Shown: positions 10,172 through 22,257, numbered from the stretch's first letter. The stretch is DNA of 64,000 nucleotides from Erigeron canadensis (GCF_010389155.1 NC_057767.1:7113765-7177764); one strand, 5' to 3'. Notes: generated by a model not told the origin, from the sequence alone. Numbers and translations: made by a program.

Positions 10172-11932
10172 GGAACGGATATTTGTACATCATTTTTGAT
10201 AAATATATCACTACGTACAAACTATATAACTTATCATATCTCTTATTAATTGTTATAACATCATCTTTTGCTTACATGGCTTCTTAATATTTTATTACAT
10301 GAATCCTTGATATATACTAATTTTGTTAATGTGATGTCATCTCTCTATTAATAAGGTTTAACTAAATTCATGTTTTTATATGTTACTCTTTTAACCCTAT
10401 ATTTTCAATATCTAAACAAAGTGTTATCATTGGAGTTTTTTAAACAAAGGGTGTATGAACAAATAATATAGATAATTATGTATTTCTATTTGTAAAGTTT
10501 TCAATTAGATGACTCGGGTTAAACCCGAGTTTAATTAGCTAGTAAGTCAATAATACACAATTGTGGTACATATATTAAAATAAATTGTATGAATATCATT
10601 TCCCTTCTTAAAACTCTTAAGTTTTGACTATTGGATTAAAATTAAGATCAAGATATAAAAATGATCTTTTAATATTATTGTTTAATAAAATCTAATAGTT
10701 AAGGTGTTTTCAACTTGACTCCTCAAGTTAAAAACAACTTAAGGGATGCATTTAAATGGTGTGTAAAAACTTCTTGGCCTTTTAGCTTGGAAAGTATTTC
10801 AACTTGTCACTTTTTACTTTATTGGGGTCTCAACAAAAAAGTGTCATATTTTGGAGTAAAAACCGGCTAAACTAACTATGTTGGGATTTTACCGGCCGAG
10901 ACATGACATGTAGCAGGTAAAACACTTACTTGGCAGTCATGTGTACATTAGCACTCCACCTAACCCTATCTTTTTAATTATAGATATAGATATACATATA
11001 TATAAATCAAAGCCAATAAAAACCACAAACCCAGATTTCAAAATCAAATCTTTATATGAATAACATCCTTTTCTTGAACACCCAGATCCAAAAAACACAA
11101 CTCGCAGTCCAAAGCATTCAACTTTATGATACAAATCTTCAATTGTGATTATAATTTTTGGGCAAGAATCTTTGATTTGCAAAAAAGATGAAGAACAACT
11201 CGGCGGCCGGAAATGTAACCACCTTGCAGGAAAACTTATAATCCAGATTATTTCTTCTTTATATCAAAATAAAAAACGAGATTAACACCAAAACGCTCAG
11301 AATCAAACTGCAAACAAACCCTGACCATAAATTAATCCAATTGAAACTCGTCGAAAAATTTTGAATCTCGCTGGAAAAATTAAACTTACGATAGCTTTGT
11401 TGTTTCTTCGAGTTATGACTTAAAATTTGGATCAAAGTTCTCAGTTTCTCAATCTGCACAACCCTTAGCTAACAAAAATCGATTATGACATTGGCCGGAA
11501 AACTCAACAGCTCACTGGAAAAGTTAACCGTCACTAAAACTTGTCCTATCAGAAAATTGAAAACATGATTTTCTTCAGAGTACGATCGTGAGTACAACCT
11601 GACAATTTTCAGATCAATTTGATGAACAACGAAGAAGATACCGAAGAGAGAAGTTATGGAAGATTTTTGTTGATTTTTTTTCTTTTTCCTTTGGTTAACA
11701 GAGTACGATCTTGTACACTTTGGTTGTGTCGAGATTATCCGCGGTGTAGCAAGCCACCTACATCACCATCACTACCATCACCTCTTCCATATCCGCTACC
11801 ATCATCACTTTCTTTCTTGATCCCATGTTCTTTTTCTTGATAAACGAAAAAATTATAGATATGGTGATGATTATGCTGCTTAGTGAGAAAAAAGTATAAA
11901 AAGGAAAAGAGAATCCAGATGTTAAATATATA
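10172..11932. other. Gene-free stretch
   Basis: AT-rich, without a convincing gene. Scattered GGCCGGAAA and CTGGAAAA words occur near 11208, 11372, 11493 and 11515, like those at 9560-9870. At about 11740-11810 the minus strand reads a short Gly/Asp-rich peptide (SGYGRGDGSDGDVGG) that may be a gene scrap. Confidence 0.5.
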
Positions 11933-11940
11933 GACAAAAC

Positions 11941-12251
11941 TAGGGATGTGCACGGGTCGAAACCCGGCCCGATCCACGACCCGCGAAAGCATGAAAAATG
12001 GAACCGTGACCCAGTCCGTGAAGGTTCGGGTTGGGTCGGGTTCGGACGGGTCACGGGCGGGTTACGGGTTTCCTTAACAATTTTTTGGTTTTTTGGCTTC
12101 ACCCGACCTCGCCCGGCCCAAACTGTCCAACCCGTGACCTGCGAATGTACTAAAAACGTGACCCGCAACCCGGTAAGTTAGTGTTTCAAGCGGGCCGGTT
12201 AGGGCCGGTTCCGGGTCAGGTCACGGGTTTTGGTCCAAATGCTCATCCCTA
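11941..12251. mobile_element. Non-autonomous hAT element, TAGGGATG family, copy 1
   Basis: Starts TAGGGATGTGCACGGGTC and ends GCTCATCCCTA, giving short terminal inverted repeats. It is flanked by GACAAAAC (11933-11940) and AACAAAAC (12252-12259), an 8-bp duplication with one mismatch as expected for hAT. The interior is dense in GGGTCGGGTTCGG / CCCGACC words. A second full copy lies at 21705 and a remnant at 41951. Confidence 0.85.
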
Positions 12252-12555
12252 AACAAAACTATATAAAATAGATTTAGGTATACAGGAGAGAAGTTTTTTT
12301 TTTAGTATATATAGAAAATTAAAAATAAGTTGGAAAATCCATATAATTAATATGACTAAATATAAAAACTCGAAATGAAATTAAAAAGAAAAAATGACTG
12401 GCAACTTGATGGTAGACCCAACATAGTTGGTTTAGCTGGGGTTTTTTTTTATCCCAAAATAGGACTTTTTTTTGTTCGATCCTCGATAAAGTAAAAAGTG
12501 ACAAGCAGAGACATTTTCCAAGTTAAAGCCCAAACTTCTTTTTAATGATATAAGA

Positions 12556-12850
12556 GTGTGTAAGAGGCTTTATAAAAAAAAACTATTCTCCAATAAAATT
12601 TTGAAAGAAATTTGAAAGCTTAAATTTAATTAAAATAAAATACTTTAAATGAAAGAGTTAATGAAAAGCTCAATTTTTATCAATCTATAACTTATGTATT
12701 AAACTTATTTTTATACTAATTTAATGTATTATATTCGACTTGGAGCTTTAAAAAGCTTTTTGTCTTTTTTTTTTTTTGAATGAAAACCTCAAAAATCTTT
12801 AAAAGAAAAAAAAAAAAACTTTTACATACACACTATTGGAGATGCTTTTA
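12556..12850. mobile_element. Possible degraded MITE
   Basis: AT-rich block with CTATTCTCCAAT near the left and CTATTGGAGATGC at the right, and internal AAAGCTTTTT words shared with the Tourist copy at 21987. The ends do not pair cleanly and no target duplication was seen. Confidence 0.35.
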
Positions 12851-12851
12851 G

Positions 12852-14656
12852 TGGTGGAGTTTAAAAAATAATTAGACAGGCAATAGTAATTATGTTGTCA
12901 GATATAAAATAAATTTAATATTTCCAAACTACATAAATCTACATCATTGAAAAAAAACATGAAAGTTGTGAACTACTTGTGATCCTCAAGCCCGAACTAA
13001 GCTTTGCATTTGGTACACCAATACACCATACAAGTTAACTTAACAATTTCATCATTTAAATGATATTAGGCAAATGACGTTAACGGGTAAATGTATCTTA
13101 ATTTTTTCTTATAGGTCTTCTACTATTTGAAGTGACAAATTTATAGGATTTTCTCCTTAACTGTAATGGTTCATGGTCTACATTTCGTAGTTTAAAGTAC
13201 TGCAGGGATTAACTATTACTTGTATATTATAAGGTGCCTTATGATATTGAATACCGGCTAATTGTTAAAAAAAAAAAAGATTTTGAAGTATACATGAGAT
13301 AATTGATGCTTAATGCAAGGTACGATATGATCTATTACTCATTTTGAAAATCAAAAAACAATAATTATGAAATCACGAAGAGATAATTCTAATATACTTT
13401 AGCATCAATTAGAAATCAACATACGTAAAAGCTAAATGACGTGTTTGGCATGTTGATATTTAGTTTAACTACTTCAATTTATATTAGTTTCATTGCATTT
13501 TAATTATCATTTTCTTGAGAAACATGTCAATTAGCTCTAACAAAGTCACTTTTGACAATAATTGTTTGATTGATAGTGATAAGAAACACACTATTTTTGA
13601 AGGTATGAAATTTTTCTCCAAATTATAATTAGCAGAATGACTCGTTGACATCATATTTGATATTAGTAATCTTATCAAAGGCTCTGGATGAGCCTATATA
13701 AACCTAACTTCGAGCTCTCAAATTTTTCTTCAAGTTCTCTTCAACAGAATGACTTGTTAACACCATATTTGATATTAGTAATCTTATCAAAGGCCCCGAA
13801 TGAGCCTATATAAACCTAACTTCGAGTACTTAACTAATAATCAATTTTGCATTATATTTTAGTAAAAGCAAAAAAAATTACAAATCTCAAAGATATTTTA
13901 AAAAATGATTTTCAATTAAAGAAGATATCGATGAATATATTGTATGTCTTCAAATTATTGCACACAAAAATGGTGAAGAAATGGGTTATCTTGCGCTAAA
14001 ATCAATCCTATGAATCATATATGGCGCATAACCAAAAAAAAAAAGTTTAGTTAAAAGATAAAGATACATTCTACATATTACATGACGGTTTTAGGTAATC
14101 CTCATAGCAAAATGGTGCGAGACAAATAAAGTTTTGCTACCAAAAGATTTATCATGTGCAACATGCTCTCTAGAGAAATTCATTGTCGGACCTTCACAAA
14201 CTAAACTCATACAAAAAAATCCATCATTTTTAGAAAAACAATTTAACATGATATATATGGTATTTCGTAACCATTCACCTATTTCCCCTACACTTTTGCT
14301 TGCCATGTCAAGTCCACCTTCTCATTTCTTTCACCTTTTGTTTTCTCTTTAACCATTCACTTATCATGTGTACGACGCATTATTCAAATTTGATAAAACA
14401 AATAGCCAATCAAAATAAAACAACAATAAAAACCTTTAAAAAAAATAGAATGTGAAGTAAGTGAAAGCTTTCACCTATCTAAGCATCGCCCACCTTTTCA
14501 CCATGTCATCTTTAACAATTTCACCTATCTATATTGGTGATCACCTATTCTCTTTTCACTTAGTCTTTAAGAATGGTCATGTGAGCCTGTTGACTACACA
14601 AATGTTACATTTGACGTACTTATGGCGCAAATCATACAATTGAGAACGAATTTCCT
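12852..14656. other. Gene-free stretch with a direct duplication
   Basis: No gene is visible. Segments 13633-13720 and 13745-13832 are a direct repeat of period 112 (CAGAATGACT, then TTGATATTAGTAATC, then GAGCCTATATAAACC). CTATATAAACC appears in both copies but no transcript can be assigned. Confidence 0.55.
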
Positions 14657-15583
14657 GAAAAATTTCTTGAAATGAGCATTTGAGGAGGTCACTTTGTCAA
14701 ATAAGTTTTTGTTCCACAAAATTTGTAAAACAAGGTAATCCGGTAGTGCCACTACCGGACTCGCTAATCCACTTCGAATCCGGTAGTGGCACAACTGGTC
14801 TCGCGGGTTGTACACAGAGCACAGTAAGAGCAGCAGGAGCAGTAGGGTGATTTGACAATTCACTTCGAAACCGGGTATCCCACTACCGGTCTCGAAGGCT
14901 AGGTCACGACAAAAGACACATGCAACCTTCTAAACGAAGTGTATATATATATATATTATATATGTATATACATACATCATCATCATTCACCATGATATTC
15001 TCATTGTTTTCTCTCATTTTAAGATCACAAACCAGTTCCAAATCAGTGTCAAACTCATTCCCTAAAGTTACAGAAGCTTTCGTGAAGTAGTTTTCAAGTT
15101 ACCATTAACGTCTACGAAGCTCTCGTTTCATTTTCCGTTCATATTTCCGATCACCAACACCTCAAATCACTTTGTATCACTTAATTACTTCATTTGTAGT
15201 ATATTGCAAGTTACAACAAGTTGTTTCGTTAACTATAGCTCTCGTTTGAAGTTTATGTAGAAATATTGTTCATAAATTTCAGTTTAAGTTTGCGTGAAAT
15301 ATATATACACTTCGAGACCTGTAGTGGGAATACCGGTCTCGGACTCTTGCCTTTGTCTTCCTACCACTCGTCTGTCACACTTTGTCGGATGCACACGAGA
15401 CCGGTATTCCCACTACCGGTCTCGATATTTGATTTTGACACCGGTTGTGCCACTACCAGATTCGAAGTGGATTAACAAGTCCGGTAGTACCACCACCGGA
15501 TTACCTTGTATTTCAAATTTTTTGGAACAAAAACTTATTTGGCAAAGTGACCTCCTCAAATGTCCATTTCAAGAAATTTTTCC
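14657..15583. mobile_element. Foldback-type element with ~147-bp inverted repeats
   Basis: The arms 14657-14803 and 15436-15583 are imperfect reverse complements, sharing AAATTTCTTGAAATG, TTTGAGGAGGTCACTTTG, AATAAGTTTTTGTTCCA, AAGGTAATCCGGT and CCACTTCGAATC. Inside lie many CCGGTAGTGG and CCGGTCTCG words and two hairpins of the form CGAGACCGGTA...TACCGGTCTCG (15313-15341, 15396-15424). No transposase or target duplication was recognised, so the superfamily is open. The ORFs here come from the repeat. Confidence 0.7.
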
Positions 15584-15599
15584 TAATTTCCTAGATAAA

Positions 15600-16190
15600 C
15601 AAATTAAAAACGTGTGTACGGATAATGCATGAGATCGACTCGATCTACATCCCAACCATCAAACGACTATTATATATCAATTGGGATAAATGTAGAGCTT
15701 CATGTACCATATGTCCATATACAAGACGTAATCCATTATAATTCATTGCGATAGTGTTGTTACAATCACAATTAAAGGCTTATAATTCATGAACTTATTA
15801 TGAATGGGGTGATTTTTATAGAGTTTGTCACAACATATATAACTTAGCTAGTCACTTGATGTAGAGATTAGCTAGAGACGTTGTTAACAAGTCTGCTGAG
15901 AGATGAGTTTAAAGTTCCCAAAAAGATTAACATCTATATTTACAACCATTATATATATATATCGAAAATTGTACACCCGCGCGCATCTGACAATTATTAC
16001 GAGTATCATTTTGGATATATATCAGAATTCCATTTTAAGTTATAAACTAATCTTGTGATGATCCTGAGACATTCATCTTCTAGGTACATAAAGAATTAAT
16101 TCCATGGACATAATTATAGATTTTTCATATTTCTCGCTTTAGTCTATGCTATGGTTATAAAATTCTTAATAAACTAAAGTTCAAAAATAC
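15600..16190. other. 3' flank of the RSL-like gene
   Basis: AT-rich sequence between the foldback element and the bHLH gene. No gene or clear repeat is visible. Confidence 0.5.
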
Positions 16191-16199
16191 TGATCAGAT

Positions 16200-17785
16200 T
16201 TATAGAGTCTGGGCAATATTTTGGTAAAGACCCATGTCCATTCCATTGTAAGCAATGGGAGCATACATCCATTTATCATCAGAGCTCAACAACTGCAATC
16301 AATACAATATTAAAAAAAGTTATTAGTTGATGGTAGATACTAAGCAAGAAAAACATAAGAATTTTTTGTTGTTAGCTAGAGTATCATTTATCAATGGAGT
16401 AATATATATAGTTATTTCAAAAATAATGGATCTTAATTATGTACCTGAATTTGAAGCTTTAAGAACTTCACATATTCAACTGCTTCCTCAAGCATTGTGC
16501 TAATGTCAACCTTTGTACCATTTGGTACAAGGTTTTGAAGGATCCTTAGTCTCTCATTAATCCTTTCTCTTCTTTTCTACAAAATCATCAAATTTCATTG
16601 ACGTTTAATTGCTAAATTGAGGAAAAGTAACTACTAATTAACGTTACATCAATGTGTTTGACATTTGTTCAAATTTTATTTTATTTTTTGTTCTTGCAAT
16701 GTGGTTGTTTTTTTTTTTTTTGTCTCTTTTTGTTATTTGTGAGATCAATAGTACTTACTCTTGCATAGAGACTTTGAGGATCAGTCGCGGCTCCTCGACC
16801 AGCCCTTGTTTTCCCATTCGGGTTAAGTGTGACATCCACTTCTTGGGATTCATTTAAATCATCATTGGAGCTCCAATAACTTGAACTTTGCCCATTTCGT
16901 TCCACATTGTTGTCGTCGTTTTTAGCTTCTGTGTCGATCATCTTTTGCTTCTTCTTTGGTTGCACATTCTTCTTGTTTTTCTATATATATAATATACTAA
17001 ATACATGAAGATTTTGTTCAATGGAGATAATATTTTATATGTTGTAACATGTTCTTGACCATAAACAATTAAATTTCATGTTCTCACGATTGCACATAAA
17101 ATAATACACTTACGGTTCGAATTCTTTTCTTGAGGTTCTTATCAGTTTTCCCAATGTTGGCTTCAACATCCGTTGCATCGTGCATTTCAAGCTTCCTCTC
17201 GAGAGGTGATTCCTTGCTCGAAACAGGTGAATTCTTCGTTGTTATATCCTTCTCCGTCACATCGTGTGTTACATAGAGACTTCCTTGAGAAAAAACATGA
17301 GTTTTTGGTAGCGATGAGTTGTTTATCTCATCCATCATACAATATTGGATGGACATATCACACACATCATTTGATGATGAAGTAACATCATTATTAGAAA
17401 GAAAAAAAGACAAATTCTCATGATATGGGTACGAAAGTGAACTAGTATCGTCAGTAGCATCACTATTGACGAGATTGGGTATTGTTGTTATTTGAGCAAC
17501 TTCGCTGCTACAAATACTATTTTCTTGGGAGAAAAAATGGTAAAAATTAGGATTACAATGCCCAGAGACACCGACAAAAGGTTCACGATCAACGAATGAG
17601 TCAGCATTGCTCGAATCATCACTAGCACACATGAAAGTGTTAGGAGTTTCGAAGTTAAACCCAATATCACATGGACTTGACATTAGCCCTTGTTTGTAAA
17701 ACTGTTCGGTCGAATTTTCATCGCCATAGATCATTTTGCTCAAATTGTGCCATTCATTCTCAAAAAAGTTACTAAAAGACTCCAT
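16200..17785 (-). CDS. bHLH transcription factor, RSL2/RSL4-like (ROOT HAIR DEFECTIVE SIX-LIKE, subfamily VIIIc)
   Basis: Nuclear DNA-binding regulator; Arabidopsis relatives drive root-hair growth. Exons on the minus strand: 17785-17114, 16980-16759, 16576-16445 and 16292-16200, all phase 0, giving 372 residues. The Ser/Asn-rich N-terminus (1-224) is poorly conserved. The signature begins with [15 protein letters not shown] (ends residue 298), then the basic helix [20 protein letters not shown], helix 2 [20 protein letters not shown], and the subfamily tail [19 protein letters not shown]. The intron splitting the basic region after YAR is where I expect it for this family. The protein is longer than Arabidopsis RSL4 (about 258) or RSL2 (about 310) as I recall them. 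Which paralogue it is cannot be decided. No damage was seen. Confidence 0.92.
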
Positions 17786-17860
17786 CTTCTTTTCTTGAAG
17801 GTTAGATGATGATCAGAAAAAAGATTTTGAAATGATTGAGAGTTTAAGGAGTAATAGAAC

Positions 17861-17873
17861 CTATATTTATACC
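17861..17873 (-). promoter_or_regulatory. TATA box of the RSL-like gene
   Basis: The minus strand reads GGGTATAAATATAGG about 76-88 bp upstream of the start codon, a strong TATA match at a plausible distance for a short 5' UTR. Confidence 0.6.
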
Positions 17874-17879
17874 CATGAT

Positions 17880-18510
17880 GATGAGGTAGAAGAATGTTAA
17901 GTGAGGATTGACTTCATTAATTATTAATTAATGAATTGCTAGTCATAAAATAATATTTATAATACAGGCAAATTCCAACCCATTAGTAGGACGAATCATA
18001 TGTGCAACAGTGCAGGGGAGGCCCGGAGAGAGGAGAGGAGCAAACCCGACCTCCAACCTGGACACATTTTTGACAAAACATATATTAAATAAAATGATTT
18101 TATTATTGTTATAAAATCTCAATTGCTTATATATATATATATATTTAAATTCGCTAAGATCTAAGGACATCTCTTTTTACCTGTCTCGGCAAAGACATTT
18201 GAACTTTCAAGCCGCCACTGTTTTTTATGTGGAATACAAATCGATTTAGATTAGTATTGAGATAGAGTAGCTTGAAAATGCCTGATTGGCTTGATGAAAT
18301 GTAGGTTGAGATTGTAGTTTCGTGGGCATGTCCAATTTACTACGAGTAATAAGTTGTGATTGTAAATTAGAATTGAAGCTCACTCACACAGAACTAAAAA
18401 TTAGTTACTTAAATCCAACTATCTTGACAATATGCGATCTTAGTTTAGGTTGGTAGGAAATGATGGGAGGCCTCATCGTGGATTAAGTTTGACATTCTAT
18501 TTTGTTTAAT
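17880..18510. other. Upstream stretch without a gene
   Basis: Continues the RSL-like 5' flank. No gene or repeat family was recognised; TA runs lie near 18129-18145. Confidence 0.4.
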
Positions 18511-18548
18511 AAAGTTAGAAAGCCGCCATATGTCACCATGAAGTGAGT

Positions 18549-18735
18549 TTAAGTCTCCTCACATGCCCATAACCAATGTCATAAGATAGTGGTGGTAGCG
18601 ACGGGTGCTCGCATGCTGCGTCGGTGATGGTAATGGTGATGGTGTGTCGGCGGTGGCAGTGGTGGTGGCGTGGTAGTGAATGTAAATTAATTGATTTAAA
18701 AAGGGTTAATATGGTTATTTAAGGGTTGGAGGATC
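18549..18735 (-). mobile_element. Partial copy of the neighbouring Helitron-like element
   Basis: Shares CTCCTCACATGCCCATAACC, GGTGGTAGCGACG, GGCAGTGGTGGTG and GTGAATGTAAATTAATTGATT with 18735-18910. It lacks recognisable ends, so it is a tandem partial duplicate. Confidence 0.55.
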
Positions 18736-18780
18736 TCCTCACATGCCCATAACCAATGTTATAAGATTGTTTCTTTTATA

Positions 18781-19059
18781 TTAGACAGGTGCCCGCACGA
18801 TGCAGTGGTGATTGTGGTAGCGACGATGGTGTGCCGGTGGTGGCAGTGGTGGTGAATGTAAATTAATTGATTTAAGAGAGGTTAATATGGTTATTTAAGG
18901 GTTGGAGGATCTATGTTGTAAGTTATTTCATTAAGGGTATTATAAGTATATAGGTGAATATGTTTAAATTAGTGAATAAAGAAAAGGGATAATATGGTCA
19001 TTTTAAAGTCTTAATTACTTAAAGAGAATGGACTAGTTTGCTTTATATAATAATATAGA
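18781..19059 (-). mobile_element. Short non-autonomous Helitron-like element
   Basis: Read on the minus strand it starts TCTATATTATTATATAAAGC after an A and ends with the small hairpin GTGCGGGCAC followed by CTGTCTAA and a T. That matches Helitron rules (5' TC, 3' hairpin then CTRR, insertion between A and T). It resembles the 249-bp element at 51664 in size and in its GC-rich GGTGGTGGC interior. Confidence 0.6.
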
Positions 19060-19737
19060 TATAGATAGATATGGATATAGAAGTATAGATACAGATAATT
19101 AAACTACTTTCAATTCGTTGTTGAAATCAATTGAACCGATGGATCAGTTTTAAATTTACTAGTTAAACTTGCGTACCTTGAAAAAAAAAAGAGTTACTTT
19201 TGTTTAAAATCTAAACAATGTTACAAAAATTAAACTATAGTCTCCCATATACAAACTTTATATCTTCATAAAATAATCATAAACTTTTCTTAATTAAAAA
19301 AAAAACATTAAGCTTATATTTGATCTTTTAATTTTCATGGAAAATATCCCACAAGACCAATCAGGTTATAGACCCTGATTAGTGTTCTATGTTACAAAAA
19401 TATATAAGTTTAAAAAATATATATTTATTATATATGTAATAATCATTTTTTTTGAACATATAAGTAATAATTAGTGAATGATACTTAGTTTTTATCATTC
19501 ACAGTTAATTATGCTATAAAGTCTTTTTTTATGTTAAGGTAAATTTTAGACATGTGTATATATAAAGACTGACGCAAAACATGATATGTAAAAGCATTTC
19601 GAACATTGTTATTTGGTCATGAAATACATTTATGAATTAAATTTGTTAAATTTCAGTTAATATTAATACTAATCGACTACAAGAGCCACTACATATTTAA
19701 ATTTATTTACATTATGATAGATATATATATATATATC
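19060..19737. other. Gene-free AT-rich stretch
   Basis: Nothing beyond short A/T runs is visible. Confidence 0.5.
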
Positions 19738-19963
19738 TTTTTTAAAGGTACGGATTAAATATCACAACCAGAGAGTCCACGCTAGAGAGTCTGCTCACCC
19801 AACATCTAATAGGAGGAAAAACTCCTTGATAGTCTACCCAAAGGCACAACAACATATTGTAAAAATATCTTGCTTTCTAAAACTTGAACTTGAATCTCCC
19901 CAAATTGAAGCTTTTAATTATGGAGGGAATTCCTTACCATTGAGCTATATATTAACCCAATTG
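19738..19963 (-). mobile_element. tRNA-derived SINE, family A
   Basis: On the minus strand it opens with a tRNA-like A box (TATAGCTCAATGGTAAGGA) and a GGGGAGATTCAAG block near the B-box position. It continues through GTGCCTTTGGGTAGAC and GGAGTTTTTCCTCC and ends CCTTTAAAAAA. The same order of blocks recurs at 23175, 25725 and 48680, in either orientation, which marks a dispersed family. Confidence 0.65.
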
Positions 19964-20077
19964 TTAAATATAGGATACATCATATATAATACTGGAAATG
20001 TACATGTGTAATATATCAACCCAATTGTTAAATATAGGATATATCATATATAATACTGGAAATGTACATGTGTAATG
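19952..20077. repeat. Two tandem copies of a 64-bp unit
   Basis: AACCCAATTGTTAAATATAG through ACATGTGTAAT is repeated with a 64-bp period, nearly identical. The first copy overlaps the head of the SINE at 19738-19963, so the duplication came after the insertion. Confidence 0.9.
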
Positions 20078-20282
20078 CGACAGTCTAAAACCTTTAAATT
20101 CGGCTTTATTGAATTACAGTATTACTTTTCAATGCATTCAATGAGTATTCTAATGAAAACGATTGTGTGTAACGAGTTAACACAACGATCATATTTATTC
20201 GGTGTATATAGATACATGATTAAGTTTAGCTGGTTAATGGGCTGAATAATCTTTTTATTGTATGTTTGTAATGTATGGTATC

Positions 20283-20625
20283 ATGTTTTATCTTTTTTTT
20301 AAGGTGAATTTCGCTTGAAGTTTTGTGTCGCGATTCGACAGCGAGAGATTTAGCATACGTTATTTTAACCGTATCTGTTTTAGACTGCTCCCTCAAAGCG
20401 GAAATATCTATTTCAAATACCCATTGGACGGAAAAGCCCCCTACTAATCCAACCAAAAGCACGACGATTAATAGGGGTAAATTCTGACATCTCAAACCTG
20501 AAACTAGAAAAACCTAGGCCAAATCATCATATAGGGACACCTATATTTTAAAATTGGCTGAAATGAGATTTGAACCTCAAACCTAAAAGTCACACGAATT
20601 TCAAAACCATTACGCCATTTTTTAT
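20283..20625 (-). mobile_element. Near full-length tRNA-derived SINE, family B
   Basis: The minus strand shows an A box (TGGCGTAATGGTTTTGAAAT) and a good B box (GAGGTTCAAATCTC) about 40 bp later, a ~250-bp body with CCCCTATTAATCGTCGTGC, and a tail CACCTTAAAAAAAA. Such structure indicates a Pol III retroposon. The 89-codon ORF on this strand is only part of the SINE body. Confidence 0.75.
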
Positions 20626-20629
20626 CTAG

Positions 20630-21487
20630 CTCCTAATTTTTATTTTTATTTTTTGTCTAGCTCCTAATCAGTTGTTTAACAGAATTTGTTATACTAGCAA
20701 AACTCAAAAGTTATTTATTTAATAGCTTTACGCGTTTACATTTTGTGGTTAAAAGCATCTGTACGGCTGTAAAAATATTCTGCTTCTCTTGGGGTTTGCA
20801 CCGCCCATTGCACGATGACCCTTTAAATAATAAAATGATTTTATTCGATTATAACATAGTATAATAGATGTTCAATTCTTTGTATAGTTATAGCATCTCC
20901 ATACTATGCTTACAATTATTTCATACACAGTGAAATATTTTATAGTGTTAGGGAGAGATGAAGAATGATGAAATGGATGATTATGTTTATTGATATATAT
21001 AATATAAATGATTATAATTATAAATAATGGCCATGTAACTTAGGAATGGCCGAATGGGTAACACTATCTGAACGGGTAACACTATCGGTTTTGGGCATTA
21101 CTACTACTCTACTAGCTATTACCGAGTCGTATTTTAATTTCAACACTCTTTCACAGCTTAGCTTACAACTTGTTTTTTGCACCATTTACAGCTTCTTTCT
21201 ACGCGTTTTTCCATCTATATATATTTCACATCCATTTTTCACAGATTTATTTTATAGGTTAATTCCAACCAGTTTCTGGTCTTTTCCTGGTTAATTAATT
21301 GCAGCGTTTAAATGGCTTTTTTTTTTGATCGAAAAACAATGATCTTGAATGTGAACTCGTTAAACTTAGCGGCTTAATTATATGAACTCGAGCGTTAAAC
21401 TTAAAGAGACAATGAATAGATGTTACATGCATATGGATAAAACATTTGCATAAAACTTATGTGGATAGCTATAAAAGTTTCTTTTAG
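20630..21487. other. Gene-free stretch
   Basis: No gene or recognised repeat. A short ORF around 21046 contains two GAACGGGTAACACTATC-like repeats but no known domain. Confidence 0.45.
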
Positions 21488-21700
21488 ACATTGACATTTC
21501 ATAGTGTAAATATTATATGTTTGGTGTTAATAGGTGAAACTGTGAGAGGGATGTGGTGATGGTTAAGAAACATATAGACGTTGGCATTTCATAGTGTAAA
21601 TATTATATGTTTGGTGTTAATAGGTGAAACTGTGAGAGGGATGTGGTGATGGTTAAGAAACATATAGACGTTGGCATTTCATAGTGTAAATATTATATGT
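21488..21700. repeat. Tandem repeat, 90-bp unit, about 2.3 copies
   Basis: TTTCATAGTGTAAATATTAT recurs at about 21497, 21587 and 21677, and the second full unit is essentially identical to the first. The third, partial copy is cut by the hAT element at 21705. Confidence 0.95.
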
Positions 21701-21704
21701 CAAG

Positions 21705-21975
21705 TAGGGATGTGTACGGGTCGAAACTTGGCCCGACCCGGCCCGATCCGCGACCCGCGAAGCATGAAAATGTGACCAGTGACCCGGCCCGTGAAGGTTC
21801 GGGTCGGGTTCGAACGGGTCACGGGTTTCTTTCACAATTTTTCGGTTTTTGCCTTCACCCGACCCGTGACCACGAAAGCACTAAAAACATGACCCGACCC
21901 GTTAGGGCTTCGGGCGGGTCGGTTCGGGCTGGTTACGGGTCGGGCGCAAATCAACGCATCTTTTGCTCATCCCTA
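21705..21975. mobile_element. Non-autonomous hAT element, TAGGGATG family, copy 2
   Basis: Starts TAGGGATGTGTACGGGTC and ends GCTCATCCCTA. A perfect 8-bp duplication ATGTCAAG flanks it (21697-21704 and 21976-21983). The interior carries the same CGGGTCGGGTTCG / CCCGACCCG words as copy 1, with indels making it 40 bp shorter. Confidence 0.93.
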
Positions 21976-21986
21976 ATGTCAAGTAA

Positions 21987-22254
21987 GAGCATCTCTAATG
22001 GTGAGCTTTTTCCAAAAGCTTTTTACTATTCTATCAAACATTTGATTCAAATTAAAAGCTTTTTACTCATTGGAAGTAAAAACTTTTTGTCAATGACTTA
22101 TTTTTCCTCAAGTCATTACACTCTCTTTCTTATCTAATTTATTTCTTTTTAAAGGATTTTAAGTTTTTTAAAGACTTGATCCATTAGACCAAAAGTTTTT
22201 TATGAATTAATCTTTCATAAAGAGCTTTTGAAAAAATTTTCATTGTGAATGCTC
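21987..22254. mobile_element. Tourist-type MITE (PIF/Harbinger)
   Basis: Terminal inverted repeats GAGCATCTCTAATGG / CATTGTGAATGCTC sit between TAA target duplications (21984-21986 and 22255-22257). The interior is AT-rich with AAAAGCTTTTT words. It starts directly after the right-hand target duplication of the hAT element. Confidence 0.85.
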
Positions 22255-22257
22255 TAA

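Noticed and set aside
11619..11840. 73-codon ORF with a Ser/Pro-rich end
   Set aside because: The Ser/Pro run is the antisense of a Gly/Asp-coding triplet repeat; no family match.
20226..20495. 89-codon minus-strand ORF with a hydrophobic start
   Set aside because: It lies within a tRNA-derived SINE body, runs into its A-rich tail, and matches no protein family.
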